From contig JAQUHL010000001.1 in the NCBI GenBank assembly GCA_028683635.1, positions 1-25,351 of the forward strand: a DNA stretch of 25,351 nucleotides, given 5' to 3'. This DNA is from Candidatus Cloacimonadota bacterium. Its GTDB lineage: Bacteria > Cloacimonadota > Cloacimonadia > Cloacimonadales > Cloacimonadaceae. The notes beneath the pieces were generated by a model. That model saw nothing but the letters and a program-made list of their open reading frames with translations, searched no databases and had not been told where the DNA came from. How positions within the stretch are numbered: position 1 is the stretch's first letter; each line of letters begins with the position of its first letter. Positions 1 through 7,086 of the stretch are shown here, in pieces. A program made the position numbers and the translations under genes.

Positions 1-2130
1 CCGCAACCCCTCGGCACCCCCAGCACTTCCGCCACTTGGTGGATCATCTTCGAACGTGGCAGCAATATCAATCCTGCCGCCTCCTATCGCGACCGTCAGG
101 GTCCAGCTTATGACAGTAATTTCCAAGCCCTTGCCCTGCCCGCTGCCACGGCTATTGCAGATCCTTTCAACATCAATATGGTCGTCCCCATCAATCCCAG
201 ACGCTACGTCCTTACCAATAAATACGTGGTGCTCGGATATGACCAGGAAACTGGCGGAACTCTCATCACAGCCACTTCGACGGATCTGAATACTGGTGCC
301 TTTTCACTGAAGGTGGAAAGCGGAACCGTGATCCGCAGGATTGAAGTCCGCTCCCTGGATAATAATCTGATGGAAAGCCTGATAGGAGAATGGGATGGCC
401 AGGGTGGTGATGAATACTATGCAGATGTTACTGGCCTTAGCGGAAGCGCTCTGAGAGCCGGGCTCAAAACCATCACCTCCACGGGACAGATCAACAATAG
501 CTGGGACAACACCCGCTATCATATCTATGCATCTTTGGATAACGTCAATAACACCGTAAGCTGCGTCTATACCGGTGCGGTCTATGATCACCCTGCCGGT
601 GAACAATCCACGCCTGCCGGGCTGAGCGCTGAGCACAGCTATCCCCAGGAATGGTTCTCCGGCCACGCTGAAAGCAGCCTCATGGAAACCGATCTGCACG
701 CCCTCTTCCCTGCTAACCAGGCTGCCAATTCAGCCCGCAGCAATTACCCTTATGACTATGTGACCAACATCAGTTCCACCTGGGGAAGCGGAGATTACTT
801 CTCCTATGGTGGAACCAATTCCGGAGCAGACAATGCTTTCGACGTTGCCGATGAATTCAAAGGTGATGCTGCCCGTGCTATTCTCTATATGGGAATGAGG
901 TATTACGACGACGATCAGAACTTCACCAGGTTCGATGTAAACCTCTTGCCCATCATGCTTGTCTGGCACCAGCTCGATCCCGTTGATGACTATGAAACTG
1001 CCAGAAACACAGGTGTTTACGCCTTCCAGGGAAATCGCAACCCCTTTGTGGATCACCCGGAATGGGTAAACGATATCTGGGGTGATATCGCCATCGATAC
1101 TCCGGTGGCTACCATTCCATCCAACCTGGGAGACCACGGTTTTACGGCCAATTGGAATGCCGTCGCTGCTGCTTCTTCCTATCGCTTTGATCTCTCCACT
1201 TCCCCGATCTTCGCAGGATTCGTCAATGGCTACAAAAACAAGGTCGTGAGTGCCACCAGCCTGGATATTAGCGCTCTCGATCCCTCCACAACCTATTATT
1301 ACAGAATCCGGGCTCTGGGCTCGAATGGCGAACTCAGCCTCAATTCCAATACCATTTATGCCAGCACTACTGCCGGTGGCACCCTGGCTTATTACTGGAA
1401 CTTCAATAGCAATGTCCCCGGTACCGGAGTGAACTGGACACAACCTGTTCCCGCTTCCATCGGGCAAGGAAACATCACCTACAACCTCACCAAAGCAGTC
1501 AGCTTTGGCGGGACCACCTTAAATGGTGAAGCGGGAGAAGTAAGTGGAGGCAGCTTCGTTCCCCAGGGTGGAGATCTCGAATTGGAAAACAACGGCAATT
1601 GGATGGAGCTTGCTCTGCCCACTACCGGCCTGCAAGATCTCATCCTCACCTATGCTGCCCGAAGAACTTCCACGGGATTTAACTCCCATGAGATCTATTA
1701 CAGCTTGGGTGGTACGGATTTCACTCTCTTTACCACCATCACCGATCTGCCCTCCGATTGGCTGGTCTCTGGCGTGAAATCCATCGATTTTTCCAGCCTT
1801 GGCGGTGCAAATAACAATCCGGATTTCAAGATCAGGATTGTCTTCCTTGGTGCCACCACGGTCTCTGGAAACAACCGGATCGACAATATCAAGATCTTTG
1901 CCTCACCCACTGGTGGCGAGCCTCTGGCCTCTCCCCAGAACCTGCAGATCATTAACCAGAACGGCCAGGTCCAGATCTCCTGGGATGCCGTAACTGGTGC
2001 CACGTCCTACAGGATCGAACATGCCGATGATCCCGAGGGAACTTTCAGCACCGCTGACACCACCACAAACCTGAACTGGACGGCTGCCGCTTCCTCAAAG
2101 AAGTTCTACCGGGTAATCGCCATCCAATAG
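1..2130 (+). CDS. Secreted endonuclease I family protein with fibronectin-like domains (5' partial)
   Basis: The frame is open from the first base to a TAG stop, giving 709 codons, so the N-terminus and any signal peptide lie outside the window. Codons about 155-360 match the endonuclease I (EndA/NucM) family, whose members are secreted or periplasmic non-specific DNA/RNA nucleases. The visible signature is EHSYPQEWF (His near codon 212), then TDLHALFP, then NSARSNYPY, corresponding to the family's EH-PQ-WF, DLHHLFP and N-RGNYP motifs. Upstream of it is a beta-rich stretch I do not recognise. Downstream come a fibronectin type III-like domain (about 365-460), a jelly-roll-like beta domain (about 465-635) and a second fibronectin-like repeat at the C-terminus. 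No FlgD-like sorting domain is seen at the end, unlike the metalloprotease at 4296-6998. A likely role is nutrient scavenging from extracellular DNA (inference). Confidence 0.88.
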   Translation, partial: PQPLGTPSTSATWWIIFERGSNINPAASYRDRQGPAYDSNFQALALPAATAIADPFNINMVVPINPRRYVLTNKYVVLGYDQETGGTLITATSTDLNTGAFSLKVESGTVIRRIEVRSLDNNLMESLIGEWDGQGGDEYYADVTGLSGSALRAGLKTITSTGQINNSWDNTRYHIYASLDNVNNTVSCVYTGAVYDHPAGEQSTPAGLSAEHSYPQEWFSGHAESSLMETDLHALFPANQAANSARSNYPYDYVTNISSTWGSGDYFSYGGTNSGADNAFDVADEFKGDAARAILYMGMRYYDDDQNFTRFDVNLLPIMLVWHQLDPVDDYETARNTGVYAFQGNRNPFVDHPEWVNDIWGDIAIDTPVATIPSNLGDHGFTANWNAVAAASSYRFDLSTSPIFAGFVNGYKNKVVSATSLDISALDPSTTYYYRIRALGSNGELSLNSNTIYASTTAGGTLAYYWNFNSNVPGTGVNWTQPVPASIGQGNITYNLTKAVSFGGTTLNGEAGEVSGGSFVPQGGDLELENNGNWMELALPTTGLQDLILTYAARRTSTGFNSHEIYYSLGGTDFTLFTTITDLPSDWLVSGVKSIDFSSLGGANNNPDFKIRIVFLGATTVSGNNRIDNIKIFASPTGGEPLASPQNLQIINQNGQVQISWDAVTGATSYRIEHADDPEGTFSTADTTTNLNWTAAASSKKFYRVIAIQ

Positions 2131-2161
2131 TTACAATTCTGGCTCTGCCACTTATATATCC

Positions 2162-2188
2162 GGGAGTCACCTCATAAAGGTGGCTCCC
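2162..2188 (+). terminator. Hairpin terminator after the endonuclease gene
   Basis: GGGAGTCACCT and AGGTGGCTCCC form an 11-bp stem with one G-U pair around the loop CATAA, 31 bases after the TAG stop. The stem is followed by a T-rich stretch (TATTTGTTT), as expected for intrinsic termination. Confidence 0.75.
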
Positions 2189-2231
2189 TATTTGTTTGCA
2201 TTCGGTCCCGCATGGGCTTGAATGAGAAGAC

Positions 2232-2523
2232 CAAATAGGGGTGGGGACGTCCCCGTCGCCACATACTCCAATTGGGGTGGGGACGTCCCCGTCGCCACAA
2301 AAGGCTGTATGCCTTCCGAACAGGCAGATCCGCTGCCTCTGTCGACCGGGAGCTCGACAGCCCAAATTGGGGTGGGGACGTCCTCGTCGCCACATACTCC
2401 AATTGGGGTGGGGACGTCCTCGTCACCACAAAGGCTATATGCTTTCCGAACAGGTAAACAGCTGCCTCTGTCGACCGGGAGGTCGACAGCCCTAATTGGG
2501 GTGGTGACGTCCTCCTCGCCACA
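2232..2523. repeat. R3 array 1: five copies of a 32-bp GACGTC-centred repeat
   Basis: Copies start at 2232, 2269, 2363, 2400 and 2492. The unit reads roughly CAATTGGGGTGGGGACGTCC then TCGTCGCCACA. The first two copies carry the perfect 12-bp palindrome GGGGACGTCCCC. Steps alternate between 37 and 92-94 bases. The longer spacer is itself repeated and contains the hairpin CTGTCGA...TCGACAG, which in the last spacer extends to a 9-bp stem, CTGTCGACC-GGGA-GGTCGACAG. Confidence 0.85.
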
Positions 2524-2527
2524 AAAG

Positions 2528-2623
2528 GCAAATTCTTTTTTTCTACTTCCGTTTACAGGGGCTCTGGCTTCGCCTCGCACCCTGCCTATGATCTGTCGCC
2601 CACCGGGCTTTCCCGTCCCTCCC
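2528..2623 (+). repeat. R2-like divergent repeat (variant copy 1)
   Basis: This stretch, beginning near a T-rich run and including ACAGGGGCTCTGGCTTCGCC and CCCTGCCTATGATCTGTCGC, is nearly identical to 4084-4183. It is a diverged relative of the R2 family, which has ACAGGGGTTCCGCTTCGCTC in the same position. Both variant copies lie directly beside a palindrome that begins TGCTTGACAG. Confidence 0.7.
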
Positions 2624-2724
2624 TGCTTGACAGCGTTAATCACTTCTTAATCTAGCCTTAATCAAGCGTTAATAATTAACGCTTGATTAAGGCTAGATTA
2701 AGAAGTGATTAACGCTGTCAAGCA
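2624..2724. repeat. 101-bp near-perfect palindrome with 50-bp arms
   Basis: The left arm 2624-2673 is the exact reverse complement of the right arm 2675-2724, with a single A at 2674 as spacer. The outer ends are TGCTTGACAG and CTGTCAAGCA; the centre is GCGTTAAT-A-ATTAACGC. The arms carry short internal repeats of TTAATC/GCGTTAAT. A paralogous site at 4184-4202 has only the outermost 9-bp arms. Confidence 0.95.
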
Positions 2725-2742
2725 AGGGTGCTTTGTCCTGGA

Positions 2743-2762
2743 TTCCCGATCCGGGTCGGGAA
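2743..2762. repeat. Short hairpin TTCCCGA...TCGGGAA
   Basis: TTCCCGA (2743-2749) and TCGGGAA (2756-2762) flank a 6-base loop. The ATTCCC-N-GGGAAT layout resembles small dispersed repeats known from other bacteria, such as Neisseria dRS3. A related but altered version lies at about 4219-4241. Confidence 0.6.
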
Positions 2763-2790
2763 TGACGGTAATGACGCTTGATTAAGGAAG

Positions 2791-2875
2791 ACCTTTACAC
2801 ATCCCGATTTATCGAAATACAGACTTCCATATATGCTGGTTGTGAGGCTTGTTTTTGTAAATCTAATCCCGCCCT
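2791..2875 (+). repeat. R1 copy 1 (truncated)
   Basis: It carries the R1 core CATCCCGATTTATCGAAATA followed by CAGACTTCC and ATGCTGGTTGTGAGGC. The 3' half with the GGGCTTCGCCC hairpin, seen in complete copies at 14671-14811 and 18948-19087, is missing. Confidence 0.75.
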
Positions 2876-2936
2876 CTTGAGACGAGGTTGAATAGGCATT
2901 GGGATCCGGACAAGGTGTTTGGCATGCAGCAGGAGT

Positions 2937-3039
2937 GATGTCGCCCCTGACGGGGCTTGGGTGGTGGTTGTGGGGTTGCGCCTGTACAGGGGTTCCGCTT
3001 CGCTCCACGCCCTGCCTATGATATGCCGCCCGTTGGGCT
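2937..3039 (+). repeat. R2 copy a (forward)
   Basis: This is a 103-bp unit starting GATGTCGCCCCTGACGGGGC and ending GCCGCCCGTTGGGCT. It includes the small hairpin GCCCCTGACGGGGC and the segment CCCTGCCTATGATATG. Forward copies recur at 3639, 7813 and 7917; inverted copies recur at 3283, 3366, 7354 and 7438. Confidence 0.8.
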
Positions 3040-3080
3040 AAGGTATTCCAAACCACTAACCATTCATCGTTCTCAAATAC

Positions 3081-3150
3081 CGTTGCCCATCCCGATTTAT
3101 CGAAATACAGACTTCCAAATATGCTGGTTGTGGGGCATATTTTTGTAAAG
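3081..3150 (+). repeat. R1 copy 2 (truncated)
   Basis: It has the R1 core CATCCCGATTTATCGAAATA and the following ATGCTGGTTGTGGGGCATAT, then runs directly into R3 through AAGCAGTATGCCC. The terminal hairpin half is absent. Confidence 0.75.
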
Positions 3151-3158
3151 CAGTATGC

Positions 3159-3281
3159 CCATTAGGGGTGGGAACGTCTCGTCAACACAAAGGATATATG
3201 CGTTCCGAACAAGCGACTCCGTTGCCTCTGTCGACCGGAGCTCGATAGCCCAAATTGGGGTGTGGACGTCTCGTCAACACA
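3159..3281. repeat. R3 array 2: two copies 92 bases apart
   Basis: Copies at 3159-3189 and 3251-3281 are separated by the standard spacer with the CTGTCGACCGGAGCTCGATAG partial hairpin. Compared with array 1 these copies read TCTCGTCAACACA in place of TCCTCGTCGCCACA. Confidence 0.8.
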
Positions 3282-3282
3282 G

Positions 3283-3340
3283 AGCCCCTTGCGGGCGCAA
3301 TATCATAGGCAGGGTGTGCAGCGCAGCGGAATCCCTGTGT
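3283..3340 (-). repeat. R2 copy e (inverted, partial)
   Basis: It begins AGCCCCTTGCGGGCGCAATA and contains ATCATAGGCAGGGTGTG, the reverse complement of the right half of R2. It is followed by a short GTGTATGGCC stretch and then a second inverted copy. Confidence 0.75.
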
Positions 3341-3365
3341 ATGGCCACCTCACAACCACCAATCA

Positions 3366-3468
3366 AGCCCCTTGCGGGCGCAATATCATAGGCAGGGTGT
3401 GCAGCGCAGCGGAACCCCTGTATAAGGAACCCAAAAACCTCACAGAGAGCCCCGTAGGCGGCGACATA
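3366..3468 (-). repeat. R2 copy f (inverted, full length)
   Basis: Reading from the left it starts AGCCCCTTGCGGGCGCAATA and ends AGCCCCGTAGGCGGCGACAT, matching both ends of R2 in reverse orientation, with a diverged middle. Confidence 0.75.
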
Positions 3469-3495
3469 ATATTGTGAGACGCTCCATCGAAAGAT

Positions 3496-3575
3496 CGTTA
3501 CACATCCCGATTTATCGAAATACAGACTTCCAAATATGCTGGTTGTGAGGCTTTTTTTGTAAATCTATTCCCGCC
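3496..3575 (+). repeat. R1 copy 3 (truncated)
   Basis: R1 core with CGTTACACATCCCG at the left end. It marks the start of the second long direct-repeat block. Confidence 0.75.
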
Positions 3576-3638
3576 CTCTTGAGACGAGGTTGAAAAGGCA
3601 TTGGGATCTGGACAAGGTGTTTGGTATGCAGCAGGAGT

Positions 3639-3741
3639 GATGTCGCCCCTGACGGGGCTTGGGTGGTGGTTGTGGGGTTGCGCCTGTACAGGGGTTACGC
3701 TTCGCTCCACGCCCTGCCTATGATATGCCGCCCGTTGGGCT
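3639..3741 (+). repeat. R2 copy b (forward)
   Basis: Same 103-bp length and ends as copy a at 2937-3039, with isolated substitutions (GGGGTTACGC in place of GGGGTTCCGC). Confidence 0.8.
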
Positions 3742-3782
3742 AAGGTATTCCAAACCACTAACCATTCACCGTTCTCAAATAC

Positions 3783-3852
3783 CGTTGCACATCCCGATTT
3801 ATCGAAATACAGACTTCCAAATATGCTGATTGTGGGGCATATTTTTGTAAAG
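3783..3852 (+). repeat. R1 copy 4 (truncated)
   Basis: R1 core CATCCCGATTTATCGAAATA. Like copy 2 it passes directly into R3 through AAGCAGTACGCCC. Confidence 0.75.
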
Positions 3853-3860
3853 CAGTACGC

Positions 3861-4079
3861 CCATTAGGGGTGGGAACGTCTCGTCAACACAAAGGATATA
3901 TGCGTTCCGAACAAGCGACTCCGTTGCCTCTGTCGACCGGAGCTCGACAGCCCAAATTGGGGTGTGGACGTCCTCGTCGCCACAAAGGGATATTTGCTTT
4001 CTGAACAGGCAGATCCGCTGCTTCTGTCGACCGGGAGGTCGACAGCCCAAAATGGGGTGGTGACGTCCTCGTCGCCACA
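3861..4079. repeat. R3 array 3: three copies
   Basis: Copies begin at 3861, 3953 and 4048. The first has the TCTCGTCAACACA form and the next two have the TCCTCGTCGCCACA form, so the array joins the two subtypes. The last spacer carries the full stem CTGTCGACC-GGGA-GGTCGACAG. Confidence 0.85.
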
Positions 4080-4083
4080 AAGG

Positions 4084-4183
4084 GCTAATTCTTTTTTTCT
4101 ACTTCCGTTTACAGGGGCTCTGGCTTCGCCTCGCACCCTGCCTATGATCTGTCGCCAGCTGGGCTCTCCCGTCCATCCCTCTC
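4084..4183 (+). repeat. R2-like divergent repeat (variant copy 2)
   Basis: Nearly identical to 2528-2623, including the T-rich run and CCCTGCCTATGATCTGTCGC. It leads directly into the short palindrome at 4184-4202. Confidence 0.7.
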
Positions 4184-4202
4184 TGCTTGACAGTGTCAAG
4201 CA
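4184..4202. repeat. Short palindrome TGCTTGACA-G-TGTCAAGCA
   Basis: Perfect 9-bp arms with one central G. Its arms and left flank match the outer part of the 101-bp palindrome at 2624-2724; the interior present there is missing here. Confidence 0.85.
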
Positions 4203-4251
4203 AGGTATGAAGAAGTTCCATCCCCGATCGGGGTCGGGAATGGCGGGAGTT

Positions 4252-4293
4252 GGGGCAACGCTCCACTCATTTATGGGTGGTGGATTAGGCTTG
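4252..4293 (+). repeat. 42-bp inverted repeat, left of metalloprotease gene
   Basis: GGGGCAACGC, then TCCACTCATTTATGGGTGG, then TGGATTAGGCTTG. Its reverse complement matches 7097-7137 with two substitutions and one single-base gap. The core CCACTCATTTATGGGTGG is itself an imperfect palindrome, but the flanks fix the orientation. Confidence 0.8.
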
Positions 4294-4295
4294 GA

Positions 4296-6998
4296 TCATT
4301 TCATCAGCAGCATTTTACGGTTGCAGGAGAATTCGGCACTTTCCAGGCGGTAATAGTAGATTCCGCTGGCCTGGGATGTGCCCTTTTCATCTGTTCCATC
4401 CCAAGTGAGGGCAAGCGTACTTCTTTGAGGAATGCCACTGAAGAGGGTTTTCACCAATTGGCCTCTGGTGTTGAAAATCCTGAGAGACAGAGGAATGGAG
4501 GGGTTCTTAAGCTCGAAACTGATGGTGGTGCTGGGGTTGAAAGGATTGGGATAATTCTGGTTGAGCCGGTTTTGAAGGGCGGGATTTTGCTCATCGTCAT
4601 TGGACACAAAATTTCCGGTGGTGAACCTGCGGATGGTGGAGAAATTTCCATATCCGGCGGGGTTGATCGCCCGTACTCTCCAGAAATGAGTGGTGTTGGG
4701 ACTTAGGATGGGAACCCTGAACTCCGTGGCAGTAAGATCCTGATAAGTTATGTGGCCGGTATTAAAATAGCTGTCTGTGGCAATCTGTACCTCATAGCTT
4801 TCTGCCAGGGATGAGGCGTTCCATTTCAGCAGAGGGTTCTGGGCCACGTTGGTGGCGTTGTTATTGGGCAAAAGCAAAGACGGCACTGAGGGCAGGACGC
4901 TGATCTGACCCGTAGTGAAGCTGTAATCCCCGGTAAACATGCTATAGCCGATATCGGAGATGGAAGCCACCCTCCAGAAATATTGGGTGAAGGGCATAAG
5001 ATTGGGGCAGGCAAAGCTGGTATCGGGATGGTCGAGCGAATTCACCAGGAAGCTTTCAAATAAAGGATCATCTGAGAGCTGGACCTGGTAAGCAGTAGCG
5101 CCAAAAGCCCTATTCCATCTTAGTACCGGATTGGTGGGAAGGTTAATTGCCTGGTGGGCAGGATAGACCAGCTCGGGTGGATTGACTTCGCTGATGATAA
5201 TGAAGGGCCAGGTGTTTGTGTCACTATGGTTGTTGCTGAGCAGGGTGAGGCGGATAAAGCATTGGCTGGAATCCAGAAAAGGAATGTTGTTCCAGGTGTG
5301 ACTGCCATCATTGGCAGTGGATGCCACCAGAACCATCCAGTTTTGCTGGTTATCGGTGCTGTATTCGATCTTGACGTTTCCGCTGGAGGATTTTGCCTTC
5401 CAGGTAATGGTTTTGTTTGCACCGGTAAACCAGGTTTCACCACCTGTAGGATAGGTGAGTTGGATATCCGAGATTTTGATATCGAAGGTGATGGTATCAC
5501 CGATTAAGCCGATGTTATAAAGATTCAGGCCACCTGAGGCATTATTGCCGAGAAAGCCATTGGGGCTTGTGGTTTCATTTATCATGGTGCGCCCCTGATT
5601 GGCGGAGAAATGTGCCAGGCTGATGATGCCGTTGGTGGTAGTATCCGTGCCATAGGGACGGTATAGATAAAGCTCATCGGGAGGGCCGCTGGCGTTACCT
5701 TCCTCACGGGTATCCAGGCGATAGACGAGGAGGCCGGACCCGGGAAGATTGTGGTCGTATAACCCGGAGCCCTTGCGGTACTCGAGGATGTAAGCTTCCG
5801 TGCTGCGCCAGGAAGGCACCCGGTAGATGTTGTTCGTAGAGCTTGAAGCCACCGGCGAGAGGCTATAGCTGCCGGAAGTAGTGATGCTGGGAACTTCCTG
5901 AATCCACTGTCCATAGCGGTATTTCATCCAGACGCTCATGTGCTGTGGAGGATTGCTGTTGCCGGCCATCAGATCCCAGGCACCAATGGGCGTGATGGTG
6001 TTATCTTCATAACGATAGAGATCCGGTGCTCCCAGGGAATGGAACATTTCATGGGCCAGGACGCTGGCACCAGAGGAAAAAAGAGAGGATTCCAATTGCA
6101 GGTTAAAATCCCAGACCCGGGCACCATGAATATAGGCCTCAGTATAATATAAAACCCAGCGGTGGGGCCAAAGCAATTCAGCCCAGCCATCCGGCTGACC
6201 CTGAACGATAAAACAGACGTTATCCACATTGCCATCATCATCACCATCGATATCCAGATCAGCAGGGATGGCCGTACCAACGGCATTGACGCAATTCATC
6301 AGCATGGTGTGCTCCCGTATGGTTCTTTCCCAATCGTCGTCAGGATTATATCCGATGGGATTGGAAGCGGATATGGGACGGTAATAGTTACGGGGTTGAG
6401 GATCGACATAGGTCATAATCACAGTGCCATCCGGAGCAGGATAAAAGAATGAATCCACAATAAGCTGCTGGTAGGAGGCGTGCCAGAAATAGTTTTTCAT
6501 GGAGTTGTCGCTTAGGCCCGGGGCATTGAACATATTGTCATAGTAGCTGATGGGCGACGAAAAATCCGGATCTCCAGTGAATTTGATAAAGATCACAAGG
6601 TTATTGAACTGACCTGTGTGAGGGGAGCGGCCGTTGCTGTAATCCCGAAGGCTGGGGTCGTGGCTTTCATATTTGGCCTTCAGGGCTTCGCCCCGGATAT
6701 TGATACCCGGTACGAGATTGCGGGAGTGGGGAAGGTCTCTGCCTGCAATTAGAGTACCGGGTTCAATTCTATCTTCTGCCTGAACTGCATACGTGTAATA
6801 TCCGCTCTTGTCATCACGGATGATGGTATAACCTTCCGCATCGTGCAGCCAATTGTGAAATTCATCCCCGGAGGCGAAAATATTGAGCTGGGTTCCATCC
6901 GGTTGAGTAAGGTTGACAGGAGTGTTTTTGAGCGGTGCTGCGATGAGGGCAGAGGCCATCAGCAACAGGATCACGCAGATGTATAATCTTGATGTCAT
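4296..6998 (-). CDS. Secreted M6-family metalloprotease with sorting domain
   Basis: This is a 900-residue protein starting MTSRLYICVILLLMASALIA, a clear signal peptide ending near Ala-Ala-Pro. AAGGA sits about 10 bases before this ATG. An in-frame ATG at 7052 would add 18 residues before the signal peptide and has AGGAG only 3 bases away, so I prefer 6998. The catalytic region (about 130-370) carries HEMFHSLGAPD (His316, Glu317, His320, Asp326), matching HExxHxxGxxD of M6 (immune inhibitor A-like) peptidases, with a possible Met-turn at AWDLM (Met344) and an acidic DIDGDDDGNVD segment before it. Next are a GGETW-type beta domain (513-602), two fibronectin type III-like domains (about 609-697 and 705-795), and a FlgD-like sorting domain (about 810-900) with NQNYPNPFNPSTTISFEL, typical of FCB-group type IX-like secretion. 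The gene stands alone, bracketed by inverted and direct repeats. Confidence 0.93.
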   Translation of the reverse strand: MTSRLYICVILLLMASALIAAPLKNTPVNLTQPDGTQLNIFASGDEFHNWLHDAEGYTIIRDDKSGYYTYAVQAEDRIEPGTLIAGRDLPHSRNLVPGINIRGEALKAKYESHDPSLRDYSNGRSPHTGQFNNLVIFIKFTGDPDFSSPISYYDNMFNAPGLSDNSMKNYFWHASYQQLIVDSFFYPAPDGTVIMTYVDPQPRNYYRPISASNPIGYNPDDDWERTIREHTMLMNCVNAVGTAIPADLDIDGDDDGNVDNVCFIVQGQPDGWAELLWPHRWVLYYTEAYIHGARVWDFNLQLESSLFSSGASVLAHEMFHSLGAPDLYRYEDNTITPIGAWDLMAGNSNPPQHMSVWMKYRYGQWIQEVPSITTSGSYSLSPVASSSTNNIYRVPSWRSTEAYILEYRKGSGLYDHNLPGSGLLVYRLDTREEGNASGPPDELYLYRPYGTDTTTNGIISLAHFSANQGRTMINETTSPNGFLGNNASGGLNLYNIGLIGDTITFDIKISDIQLTYPTGGETWFTGANKTITWKAKSSSGNVKIEYSTDNQQNWMVLVASTANDGSHTWNNIPFLDSSQCFIRLTLLSNNHSDTNTWPFIIISEVNPPELVYPAHQAINLPTNPVLRWNRAFGATAYQVQLSDDPLFESFLVNSLDHPDTSFACPNLMPFTQYFWRVASISDIGYSMFTGDYSFTTGQISVLPSVPSLLLPNNNATNVAQNPLLKWNASSLAESYEVQIATDSYFNTGHITYQDLTATEFRVPILSPNTTHFWRVRAINPAGYGNFSTIRRFTTGNFVSNDDEQNPALQNRLNQNYPNPFNPSTTISFELKNPSIPLSLRIFNTRGQLVKTLFSGIPQRSTLALTWDGTDEKGTSQASGIYYYRLESAEFSCNRKMLLMK

Positions 6999-7086
6999 AA
7001 ACAAAATATCCTTGAACACTCCCGGGAGGGCAGACCTCCTCCGCGAGTGCATGGGCTCCTTTTTTTATTTCAGATTTCCTTTGTCA

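Larger units (their letters stand above)
2798..3269. repeat. Long direct repeat, copy X
   Basis: The block contains an R1, an R2, a second R1 and an R3 pair, and is repeated with few differences at 3501-3971 (offset 702-703 bases). Identity breaks inside the last R3 copy, just after GGACGTC. Confidence 0.8.
3501..3971. repeat. Long direct repeat, copy Y
   Basis: Second copy of the block at 2798-3269. After the breakpoint inside R3 it continues into array 3, whereas copy X continues into inverted R2 units. The junction is therefore consistent with recombination between R3 copies. Confidence 0.8.
2131..4295. other. 2.2-kb gene-free repeat mosaic between endonuclease and metalloprotease genes
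   Basis: No credible gene is present. The region is built from interleaved copies of three repeat families, R1, R2 and R3, plus a long palindrome and short hairpins. The open frames here (up to about 150 codons) are translations of repeats whose periods of 37, 92 and 94-95 bases are not multiples of three; they lack ribosome sites and conserved motifs. Two blocks, 2798-3269 and 3501-3971, are near-identical direct duplications. Confidence 0.8.

Noticed and set aside
730..1467. 245-codon minus-strand open frame
   Set aside because: It is the complement of the endonuclease and fibronectin-like coding region, with no motif or ribosome site of its own.
2232..2523. CRISPR array in the evenly spaced R3 repeats
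   Set aside because: The spacers are themselves near-identical copies, steps alternate between 37 and 92-94 bases, and no cas genes are nearby.
2188..2650. Open frames of 119-151 codons on both strands in the repeat region
   Set aside because: They are repeat translations; repeat periods of 37 and 92-94 are not multiples of three, several frames are open at once, and no ribosome site or conserved motif supports them.
6999..7052. Upstream ATG at 7052 as start of the metalloprotease
   Set aside because: It would place 18 residues ahead of a normal signal peptide, and its AGGAG is only 3 bases from the ATG; the ATG at 6998 has better spacing and directly begins the signal peptide.
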